Made by a program: the position numbers and the translations under genes. Shown here piece after piece: positions 23,523 through 31,858 of a stretch of 64,000 nucleotides of DNA. The notes under the pieces were generated by a model, which was given only the letters and a program-made list of their open reading frames with translations, was not told where the DNA came from and did no database searches. The stretch's first letter is position 1. Every line of letters begins with the position of its first letter. Source of the DNA: Strigamia acuminata (taxonomy: Eukaryota; Arthropoda; Chilopoda; Geophilomorpha; Linotaeniidae); the NCBI GenBank assembly GCA_949358305.1, contig OX442314.1:58537369-58601368 (forward strand). The letters run 5' to 3'.

Positions 23523-23790
23523 AGCTTCATTTGAACTCATCTCTTGTAAAATTTCATTTACAGCTTCCTTTGATAGTCCGTTTTTCTTATCAAATCCCGC
23601 ATCATACCGACGTAGTGTTCGTTCTGAGGGAAGACTAATAAAGTCACACTAAGTGCTTCTAGATTTGTGCATCAAGTAGATACACCATTTAATAATTCTT
23701 GGATGCCACTTCATCCCATTTCTATTGTATTGTATCCACCGGCTTTTGCTGCTTTAATTTGTTGCTCGATAAATAGTTCCTGATCTGAGC
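23523..23790 (-). pseudogene. P/THAP9-type transposase, upstream part
   Basis: Reading minus from about 23790: EQQIKAAKAGGYN, then after a one-base shift WHPRIIKWCIYLMHKSRS, another shift, FPSERTLRRYDAG and LSKEAVNEILQEMSSNEADD, which joins the piece at 17685 if copia and one TCATC are removed. WHPxIIKWCxYL..LPSxRTLRxY is diagnostic of P-type transposases. No THAP zinc finger is seen upstream. Confidence 0.8.
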
Positions 23791-23865
23791 ACATGACTTG
23801 TCTCGGTGAAACCAGAAGAGAGCTATGGTCATTTGAAAATTTCTGTCACGTCATCGAGTTGTATA

Positions 23866-24395
23866 GTAAGACTGCATTCCTACATGAATGTAGCATTTAC
23901 ATTTTTGGAAGTTTCTAAATATTTATGCTGGAACTTCATTTTTGCTGACTATTTGTTATGAAATGGTTATATAAATTCAACCCGGAGTAATCCTTATTTT
24001 CCTGATCCTGAGAAATGTTGAGAAAAATCCTTTTTTTTGTTTTTGATATTCTATATTTTTAATGGTGCACACTTTCGAATTTGCTGTTTCCAACACTTAT
24101 GATGCTAGAAGGACCTTATTTAATTTCTGGAAGAATTTACTAATCAGAAAGATATGTATACATGTACGTGAATAATGCACTCAATAATTTCCACAAAAAA
24201 TTATTTAAACTAAAATTGCCTAAACTTAAACTACAAAATAAGTGTGTTTTCACACTCTTGGTTTCCTCAATCCTTCTGAATGGGGCGTCTGCTATGTTTG
24301 GAAAATTCGAGATACCTGTGGTGCTTAGCCACAGATATTTGATAATCCATATTTTTGGTGTGATCTTTTTTGTGTTGGCACTGTGTCTGGATCAT
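23866..24395 (+). repeat. Dispersed repeat family, copy B, with one hairpin unit
   Basis: Starts with one hairpin unit (TGCATTCCTACATGAATGTA), then the copy A/C sequence. It extends beyond copy A through TTCTGAATGGGGCGTCTGCT and CAGATATTTGATAATCCA to TTTTGTGTTGGCACTG. The plus-strand open frame over it is not conserved as protein among copies. Confidence 0.8.
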
Positions 24396-24499
24396 TTTTG
24401 CATTCTTGACCTGTTGTGGATTATTTTACGGTGTTATGGTGTGTATAAGAGCTCCATGTTGTTACCTGGCCTATTGATAAAAATCTCAACAATCGATTA

Positions 24500-24712
24500 T
24501 TACACACACCTGCTCTTTAAAAGCAGAACCGAAACAAGATGGCATGGGTTTTTTTTTAGCAATTTCCTATCAATCCAGAATATTGGTTGTTTAAAGGAAT
24601 CGTACATAATGTCTAACATTTTGTAGAAATTTCTTTTAGTTGATCTCGAAACGTCAAATCTGTAAGCTAAATCTTTAAATTGACAATTTAATCTTAACTT
24701 AATAAACAAAAC
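24500..24712 (-). pseudogene. DDE_4-type transposase fragment (ISL2EU/Harbinger-like)
   Basis: The minus frame reads FIKLRLNCQFKDLAYRFDVS, RSTKRNFYKMLDIMYDSFKQ and PIFWIDRKLL, matching the helix-turn-helix segment that precedes the catalytic domain in DDE_4 transposases of the ISL2EU/THAP-associated type (LRLNLxFxDLAYRFxVSxSTV). Only about 60 residues remain, with no DDE residues. Confidence 0.6.
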
Positions 24713-24779
24713 TCTGAAAAAAAAGTCAAATTGTTAAATCTAGAAGGGTCTAACCTTATCAATTTAAAAACTAGACTGA

Positions 24780-25096
24780 CACAGCTATACTCAAAACCAT
24801 CATGATTTGGTGTATGGTTTGATTTAGCTTTACGCCACCAACAGCTGCTAATGATTTTGCCTGAAAGAAAACATTTACAATTAAAATATTTAATTTTTAT
24901 ACAAATTCATATTACTTACCAAACATTCAATTTTTTCTGGAGTAGAGATGAGAATTGCCTCCATTTCATCAAGCGCTTCAACAGTCTGCAGTGGTAGCAG
25001 ACTGTCAAATTGATTGTATGAACCCTGTTGTATGAATCCTCCAATATTTCCTCCAACATCCTCTATGCGGGGAAACCGATTTTCCAAAGCATCCAC
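24780..25096 (-). pseudogene. DUF4806-like fragment, two exons
   Basis: Exon-like frame 25096-24890 contains LLPLQTVEALDEMEAIL and STPEKIECLV. After an acceptor-like TTTCAG near 24863 comes AKSLAAVGGVKLNQTIHQIM. This pattern (LPLxTxExLxxxE.. then L..IGG..L.. ..I) matches DUF4806, a domain of unknown function found in animal genes and repeats. Short, so moderate confidence. Confidence 0.45.
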
Positions 25097-25499
25097 TTGT
25101 TTTACATCTTTCTTATATCATAATGCATACTTTCCAGTTTTTTGGTAAAGACTTTAATTAGGTCTGCAAATAAGAAAAAAAAGGTAAAACTATTAAACTT
25201 CTTCTGGAATATAAGTTACATTTTTTAAAACTCATACTTTGGCATTGACTGCAACCAGCAGCATTTGATGATCCTGCCTCAGAATGTAACTGATTCAAAT
25301 TACAGTGTAGGCTGCGTAGCCCGGACATAGGACGGGACCCAGAAACTTGTCCGGTCCGAGAATTGTCCAGTTCTAAAATCGTCCACTCTCCGGACCGCAC
25401 AAATGTAGCGTGGCCGGTCTAGAGAGAGTGAAAAGATTGTAATAATAAATACATTGTAATAATAATTTTTTTTATTTATTTCTGGACAAATACACATTT
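25097..25499. other. Unrecognised
   Basis: Short minus-strand frames with TGCCGGTCTAGAG-type GC patches and no recognised family. Confidence 0.5.
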
Positions 25500-25581
25500 A
25501 AAGCATCTTTTTAAAATAATTGTCAATTTTAACTTGCTAAAAAGCAAGTTAAAATTGACAATTATTTTAAAAAGATGCTTT
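25500..25581. repeat. Perfect 39-bp inverted repeat, 4-nt loop
   Basis: Arms 25500-25538 and 25543-25581 are exact reverse complements (AAAGCATCTTTTTAAAATAA at the outer end of the left arm) around AAAA at 25539-25542. No mismatches were found. It sits at the 3' end of a pogo-like frame. Confidence 0.95.
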
Positions 25582-26113
25582 GAATTTGACTAATCTTGCA
25601 GTCAACAATCATTCTGCAGATTAGTGAATGTGCTCCGTGAGAATATACTGTTAAAGGAGCACACTCTTGAGACCAAGCAAAGGCTTTTAAAACTTCTGCT
25701 GCCTTTTTAGCATCGCCCAAACTCGGTGTGGGCAAATATTCTTCAACCGGCTCTTCGTCGTCGAGGGCTTCTGAATCTTCTTCACAAACTCGTTTCTTTT
25801 CTTCTCTAAAATTCCGGGCTTCTTTCAAAATAATCGATTCAAAGTCCTCATTGCTGAATTCTTCGGTTAATATGTTTTGGTCAGCCGAAATATAATCTTC
25901 AATTGAAAGCAGATCATTCAATTGAATCTGTTGCAAAAGTAGGGCTGGGTCAGTGGCATCATCGCAAGTAACATTATCGAGAGGTATATCAAAGCCAACG
26001 TGATTGTAACAATTGCGTTTGCAAATTTCTGTCACATGGTCTAGTTGTATTGTAAGCCCGCATTCGAGAAGGAATGTGGCATTTACAATTCTCATTGTAT
26101 TGTTAGCCCACAT
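25562..26113 (-). pseudogene. pogo/Tigger-like transposase C-terminal tail
   Basis: A 183-codon minus frame. The C-terminal third reads EEPVEEYLPTPSLGDAKKAA then EVLKAFAWSQE, the acidic-then-helical tail typical of CENP-B/Tigger/jerky-type proteins. The first 60 residues are translated from the hairpin repeat units and are probably not original. The catalytic DDE region is absent. The last codons run into the perfect hairpin at 25500-25581. Confidence 0.5.
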
Positions 26114-26640
26114 TCCTCCATGATTGTGGCATTTACATGACCGTATTGTAAGATTGCATTCCTACATGAATGTAGCATTTACATTTTTTGAAGATTTTAA
26201 ATATTTGTGCTGGAACTTTATTTTTGCTGACTATTTCTTATGAGAAATGTTGAGAAAAATACTTTTTCGTTTTTGGTTTTCTATATTTTTAATGGTTAAT
26301 TCGAATTTGCTATTTCCAACACTCGTGATGCTAGAAGAACCTCATTTAATTTCTGGAAGAATTTACGTATTAGTCAGAAATAAACGTACACGTGAATAAT
26401 ACACTCAATAATTCCCACAAAAATTATTTAAACCATAATTGAGTTTAATTAAACATGCCTAAACTTAAACTACAAATCAAGTGTGTTTTCACACTCTTGG
26501 TTTCCTTAATCCTTCTGAATGGGGCGTCTGCTGTGATTGAAAAATTCGAGATACCTGTTGTGCTTAGCCGCAGATATTTGATAATCCATATTTTTGGTGT
26601 GACCTTTTTTGTGTTGGCACTGCGTCCGCAATTTTGCCTG
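26048..26640 (+). repeat. Three hairpin units followed by dispersed repeat copy C
   Basis: Units GTATTGTNAGNNNNCATTC..AATGTGGCATTTAC occur three times at 26048-26183, then the family sequence of copies A and B runs to about 26625, where it meets TTTTGCCTGAATGGCAC, the 3' part of the acidic-protein paralogue. Copy C contains the same TGCCTAAACTTAAACTAC and GGGGCGTCTGCT blocks as copy B. Confidence 0.8.
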
Positions 26641-27155
26641 AATGGCACAAAAACGGGCACGTAAAAGCGTGAGGAGATCCACATACGACAGATGCGGATA
26701 ACCATTTAAAACAAATGTATAAGGATCAACTCCTTTGAACTGTTAATTAAAAATGAAATTTAAACTACAATCTCATATACCTTACAAATTAGTTATTTAC
26801 CATGTGCATTCGTGTCTGAAACTATCTCGAGAACGCTTTCTTCCTCATTTTTCTTGGCCTTTCTTTCTCGCTTCTTCTCTCTACGTTCCTCTTCATTTAG
26901 AACTGATAATTAAAAATGAAATATAAACTACAATCTCATATACCTTACAAATTAGTTATTTACCATGTGCATTCGTGTCTGAAACTATCTCGAGGACGCT
27001 TTCTTATTGGTTGTATAACAACCATTGGCTCATCATCGGAGTCTTGAGTCCGACTGCTGCCCTTCAACCACCTCGATGGCCTCATCGCCTGAAGAAATGT
27101 CAATGATCTCGATTAGGTCAATCAGGATCAAATTCCACTGCACATTAGACATTTT
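26628..27155 (-). pseudogene. Broken paralogue of the small acidic protein at 28.5 kb
   Basis: 26628-26730 and 27004-27155 match 28540-28645 and 28670-28815 at the DNA level (TTTTGCCTGAATGGCACAAA; TTATTGGTTGTATAACAACC). Between them a roughly 160-bp block is tandemly duplicated (26738-26844 and 26900-27005), and frameshifts occur in the acidic N-terminal part, so the gene is destroyed. Confidence 0.7.
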
Positions 27156-27894
27156 TGAAAAAAGCTAAAGGTTCGAACAGAAGATTAGCCTGAGAGTGAA
27201 ATGGTGTAAAGATTGGAACAAAATTCTAACAAAATTTCTAACAAAAACTAACTTAACTTATCAAGCTAAAGTAATATTTGGATATTCTGCAAAAGCCACA
27301 AAATCGATTTGAATGCACACCCCCGATTTCACTTTTCTTAACTGACTTCGTGGCATTGTAGTCTAGCTCATCCGACTCCTCGCCACTTGATAAGCAAGGT
27401 AGCTGACATCCCGGAAAAGTTATAAATTTAAAACTTTACAAATTTTTGAAAATAAATTTTCTAAATTTATTATTTCAGTTTTCTCTAATATATTTTGTGG
27501 TTTCCTATTAAACTGTTCTGATGTTTTCTTGGATTTTCCAGTTGTTTGTTCATTCTGAAAAGGAAATTGATTTTTATTTGTTTTAGACATTAGCTTATTA
27601 CTTACTGGATGTTGTGTGTTTTGTTTGGATTTTGCTTGGTTTCTTTCCTTGACAGAAGATTTAATAGGGTCCGACTCATCTCCACTTGATAAGCAAGGTA
27701 GCTTTGTGACCGTCTGGCCATTGTGGCTACCCACAGTGAACCACGTCACTCCACACACTGCTCTCTAGCCCCTGGCCACCCCTCGTTGCGAGGTAGACTG
27801 ACCCCTTGGGGAAGGAGGGAGTGGAATGATGGGAGAGAAGAGACAGTCAGAGAGAGAGAGTTTGGACAGCACAGAGTGAGGACGTGTGCTTTTG
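27156..27894. other. Mostly unrecognised; lysine-rich minus frame
   Basis: A minus frame at 27758-27420 encodes a Lys/Ser/Gln-rich, low-complexity stretch without recognisable domain. CACTTGATAAGCAAGGTAGC occurs twice (about 27386 and 27682), so part of the block is duplicated. Confidence 0.4.
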
Positions 27895-28010
27895 AGGTCG
27901 TCTTCGTCTTCTCGGCAACTAGATTTTTAGGCACAAGCGGCCTTCGTGGCGGGCGAAGAACCTTTCGCGACGTCGTCCTCAATTTCTTCTTCGGGGGTTG
28001 CATTATAATG
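27895..28010 (-). pseudogene. Fragment related to the third ORF of the 31-42 kb gypsy element
   Basis: The minus frame QPPKKKLRTTSRKVLRPPRR then PLVPKNLVAEKTKTT parallels EPPKKRQKT and TTSQKVLRPPHKPFV then LKKKAAEETKAT of the 421-codon ORF. DNA such as GGTTCTTCG, CCGCCAC and TGCCGAG is shared in the same order, at roughly 80% by eye over about 85 bases. Only this basic segment is present. The 5' zinc-binding part is missing and the flanks are unrelated. Confidence 0.7.
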
Positions 28011-28455
28011 CCTAAAGATTGCCCATTGATGTTTACAAGATTGCCTGTTGCTTCCAGCAGGACAACTACAATAGCGTACATCCGTGTTTACATGATAAAC
28101 GTTTCCATTTTGCTTTTCACTTTGAACTTTGAAATAATCATTAGCTATCTAAAGAACAACAAAATAAACAAATTAAATTAGCAAGAATAATAACTAGTAT
28201 TTTAATTAAATATACTCTTTTAATGTCATCTGCTGTTAATCCTGATCTCTTTTCTGTTAATTTGAGCAATATATCTTCTCGAAATCGATTGTAAGCAAGC
28301 AACAGCACTCTCTATTGACAAAAAACCACATAATTGCGCCCAAAGAAGGAAAAAAAAATTGAAATGAAAAAAAAAACACAAAACAAAAAACAAACGTCAT
28401 TTCGAAATTATCCATTTATCCATCCGTGTTCTTATCATTCACTTCATTAAGTGCT
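28011..28455. other. AT-rich spacer
   Basis: Poly-A and AAACAAAA runs and no supported gene. Confidence 0.6.
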
Positions 28456-28812
28456 TTATTTAATTGCCGGTATGACATCAAGCGCCTGGTTGCTGTTCAC
28501 CAAGCGCTGGATGATCGCATCCAACTCTGCTCGCACCGCTTTTGCCTGAATGGCACAAAAACGGGCATGCAAAAGTGTGTTGAGGTCCAAGTACGACAAA
28601 TGTGGATACCCGTTTAAAACGAATGTATAACGATCAACAACTGGTGGAAAGCCTCTAAACGGGACCTCGTTTATTGGTTGTATAACAACCATTGGCTCAT
28701 CATCGGAGTCTGAGTTCGACGGCATTTCAATGACCACGATGGCCTCATCGTCCGAGGAAATGTCTATGACCTCAACCAGGTCAATTGGGATCAAATTCCA
28801 CGCATTAGACAT
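28456..28812 (-). CDS. Small acidic protein, unknown family
   Basis: 118 codons from ATG 28812 (MSNAWNLIPIDLVEVIDISS). The first half is acidic with alternating hydrophobic and DE/SD blocks (SSDDEAIVVIE, NSDSDDEPMVVIQ). The second half has a helical region with LSYLDLNTLLHARFCAIQAK. The ELxxIIQRL end suggests an amphipathic helix. There is no zinc motif or transmembrane segment. The start is supported because the paralogue at 27155 has the same ATG region. I do not recognise the family. It may be a transposon accessory protein, judging by the surroundings and the second, decayed copy. Confidence 0.45.
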   Translation of the reverse strand: MSNAWNLIPIDLVEVIDISSDDEAIVVIEMPSNSDSDDEPMVVIQPINEVPFRGFPPVVDRYTFVLNGYPHLSYLDLNTLLHARFCAIQAKAVRAELDAIIQRLVNSNQALDVIPAIK

Positions 28813-29056
28813 TTTGGAGAAAGCTAAAGGTTTGAAAAGAAGAAATGTTGTCAAAATTGGAACAAAATTCTAACAAAATGTCTAACAAAAACTTACTTAT
28901 CTTATAAAAAAAAAGCTGAAATAGTATTTAGATATTCTCTCACAAAGACCTAGTGGCTGATGCACAAAGATCTGGTAACATTTCCTAATGAAACTAACAA
29001 GTCTAACAAGAAAAGCTAAGCTGGTGGTTGGATTTTCTCCCACAGCGGCCCAGTAG

Positions 29057-30180
29057 CTAATGTGGCAGTAAAACGTTACAGAAAGGTTGCATATTACTTT
29101 TACATGCTGGACAATACCATTTGCCCTTGGGAACTCTTAACATTAACACATTTTTATGAAACCATTCAATTTCACATGAGCTGTTATCACAGCCAATCAA
29201 CATACCACCGATGTCTTTCTGGCAAGTACACCACAATTTGCTACTGGGTGACTGGGAAACTCCCTGCACTGGTGATGGAGTATTTGTCAGTACTGGTGGT
29301 GAATTATTGGTTAATCTGGATTGGTTGTCAGTCAATTTGGGCTGTGGGGAACCAGTCAAAACAGGCAGTGTTTTTGGTTCATTTGTGTACCAGTGGCCCA
29401 GAAGTTCAGACAGAATTACAGAGTTAAAAAACGTCTGGACTTTTGGAATTACTTCAGACCATCTGGATATATCCTAGTGACATGAATTTCTGAAGGAGTC
29501 CAAATCACAAAATCAGCATATTTGGTGTTTGACAAGTACAATTGTGCCTGAACCTTAAAGTGAAAATAAATTTATACATTTACACCACTTATTACTTTTA
29601 AATCAACTGTTTTAAACACTTGATAATAATACAAATGGGTTTTTTTCAAATTTCCTTCGTCATCTAAACAGAATTTTTTGTCCACAGAAATTGTTTTATC
29701 CTTCAGAGAGTATGGGCACTGAAAAAAAAAATAGAATAACATAAATAAACTTTTTAAAATAATAGAAAATCATATTTGCATACCTTAATTTCACAGACGC
29801 CTTCACCACAACAGTCACAGGATACAAGACTGTCTGGAGAAGCACCAAGAAGGGGAACTCACAACTTAGAAACAAACCGCTTTCTGATGCCTTAAAGTTG
29901 TTGTGTAGTGCATTACTCTGTTCTTTGTACTTCTGTAATGCAATATTTTCGTTATCACAACCCCAACTAAAAAAAGTAAAATATTTAATATTATTTAAAT
30001 TTGGAAAAGTTTGAATGAATTCTACCTAGTTGCTGTTGAAGTGAAGCAATTTTTTGCAGGATAACAAATACTTTTTATCAAGCTCACAGGGGGCTTCTGT
30101 AAGCCTGCATGGCACACCGCGTAGGGATTTGGCACAAAATTCTCTTTGAAGCAGCCTGGTGGCTGGTGGGAATCCAATGT
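29057..30180 (-). pseudogene. YqaJ-type nuclease with C-terminal PHD finger, intron-containing relic
   Basis: Minus-strand exons in order: SLIKSICYPAKNCF (about 30090), then WGCDNENIALQKYKEQSNAL, ASPDSLVSCDCCGEGV with EIK (about 29830-29770), CPYSLKDKTISVDKKFCLDD (about 29720), YYYQ, and VQAQLYLSNTKYADFVIWTP (about 29550), then a PHD finger at about 29240-29090 (WCTCQKDIGGMLIGCDNSSC, EIEWFH, KGKWYCPAC). The gap before CPYS ends in a poly-T acceptor (TTTTTTTCAG on the minus strand). The first set is the YqaJ exonuclease core with D and ExK metal ligands. Frameshifts lie in the LGASPD region and after EWFHK, where the fourth Cys is lost. YqaJ genes are known as accessory genes of some animal DNA transposons such as ISL2EU. 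Confidence 0.75.
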
Positions 30181-30278
30181 TTCTTTCCGTCTGTAGACGG
30201 CCGGAAGATTTGTGATATTTGTGATATTTTCGAATAAAAGTTATTTTATTTAAATTAAGAGTGTAAACATATTATTAA

Positions 30279-30362
30279 TGTAACCAGATTTCCAGGAGTT
30301 CTTATGGCAAAATGTCTAATTTGCTCAGGCTCACTTTTAGAAGAACTTATCTCTAACTCTAA
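30279..30362. repeat. Single copy of the 93-bp unit from 7.5 kb
   Basis: TGTAACCAGATTTCCAGGAG and TTAGAAGAACT match the array at 7462-7675. Confidence 0.85.
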
Positions 30363-30499
30363 TAATTTGGCAGGCTGGGAACATTTATTGAATAAGCATC
30401 CTTAAGGTAGAAACACAAAGGAGCGGGTAAAATTTGAAAACTTGCTTTTACATGGCCTTGCTAAGACGGTAATTGAACACTTCTTGCATTATCGAGATC

Positions 30500-31235
30500 A
30501 ACACGTGGATATGGTTGCATCTGCAACTTTTGCAGCGTCCTCTGCTTCCGTTTCTTTGATTCGTGAATTTTTAACTGGCAGGCGACTCTTTGCCAGTCCT
30601 TAATGGCTTCTCGGACTTGGACTTCTTGATAGGCATCCAAATCCGAGAGTTACGAATTCAGGGCGTTCTCTGGAAGTAGCACGTTAAAGTCACGGTCAAA
30701 AAATAGTTTGGTTAGAATGCTTGATTCACCACCGATGAGGACATGAGGAGCAATTAAATCACTCCGTGGTAAAACAGCATTACCAGGAATATTTAATGTC
30801 CCACCAGCTAGAGCTCGACCAATTGAACATGATTTAAATGTTCCATCATCAGATTGTAACCCAAATTCTCCACAATGTCCACAGCAATAAATCTATATTT
30901 TGCATTGACTGCAGCCATTAAAACAATTGAATTTCTGCCTTTATAGTTATGATATAAAGATCCAGACAGACGTGGTTGTTGTAAAACAACATGGTTGCCA
31001 TCTACAGCTGCACAACAGTTTGGAAATTGTCAAATATTGCTGTATTCTGTGGCACACTGCAAAAATATAGTCAAGGTTGGACTGGGCATGTACAATGGCT
31101 GTAAAACATCCCAAATTGCATCACAAACTACCAATACAATTTTGCGTGCAGTTGTATAGCCAATGCGAAAGCCGTATGCAATACTTGGAAAGCTATCTCC
31201 GGTACCCAAAACACTTAAGGTGATTGCTAATCTAT
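30500..31235 (-). pseudogene. Harbinger (HARBI1-like) transposase relic
   Basis: Reading minus from 31235: LAITLSVLGTGDSFPSIAYG, VCDAIWDVLQPLYMPSPT, then after a stop and frame change FPNCCAAVDGNHVVLQQPRL, SGSLYHNYKGRNSIVLMAAV, NAKYRFIAVD, then after another shift FGLQSDDGTFKSCSIGRALA and VLIGGESSIL. This is the DDE_4 nuclease of PIF/Harbinger with its Asp (VDGNH), second Asp (IAVD) and final acidic residue. The N-terminal side is cut off by the gypsy insertion at 31236 and would continue after 42023, where only a doubtful trace is seen. Confidence 0.85.
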
Positions 31236-31858
31236 TGTGACCAGCTGCCCCTGCGCACGGGTCGCTGCACTGCAACGGCAATGCACTTGGCGCAGCTCCA
31301 GCGCCTCTCGTATCTCGCGCAGCCTGTTGCGGTTCCCCGCAACCAGGTGGAGCTGCGGGCCTTTGGTCAAGCAGGATCGGGCCCCGGAAGTCGCCCTTCC
31401 GGAAGTGGTTGGTCCCCGTAGGGACAAGAGAGTTGTTGATCAACCAGCAAGGCGAACGGTCGTGTTGCGACCGCCTCCGAAACTGGCTATTGAGATAACC
31501 CAAACTATCGGCGTGGCGATGATATCGCCCGCCGGGACCTGAGCGTCCAGTTGCGCCACGTCCGCCGGACGTTAACCGTAACTTCGGCGGCGTGGCCCAA
31601 AACCGATTACCGACCTCGTGTGTCATGGCGGCCGATGGCCGCCGTGCCACGCGGTCTGATTAGGGACGGTTCGAAGGAACCGCCGCCTTGGGAAATACAC
31701 TATGGGACACTACAATCATACCCCTAGACATCCAATAAAGCCATAACTAAAACTATATTGTGTCTCCGTGTATTTCGTGGTTTGTTTTATCGTGTGTGTT
31801 GCGTCCAGCGCCTCCGTGGCTCTCCCCCGACCACGTGGCGTCCGTCCGAACACTCACA
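31236..31858 (+). repeat. gypsy 5' LTR
   Basis: TGTGACCAGCTG..CACTCACA, GC-rich in its first 450 bp with palindromes such as GGCGGCCGATGGCCGCC, and AATAAA at 31734-31739. Open frames across it on the minus strand are composition artefacts. Confidence 0.95.

Noticed and set aside
24162-24626. 154-codon plus-strand ORF in dispersed repeat copy B, with hydrophobic segments
   Set aside because: The frame is not kept in copies A and C, so it is not a conserved protein.
31030-31650. 206-codon minus-strand ORF spanning LTR and Harbinger sequence, and its twin at 41330-41815
   Set aside because: It crosses an insertion boundary, so it cannot be an old gene. The open frame reflects the GC-rich LTR, and the shared part is simply the LTR repeated.
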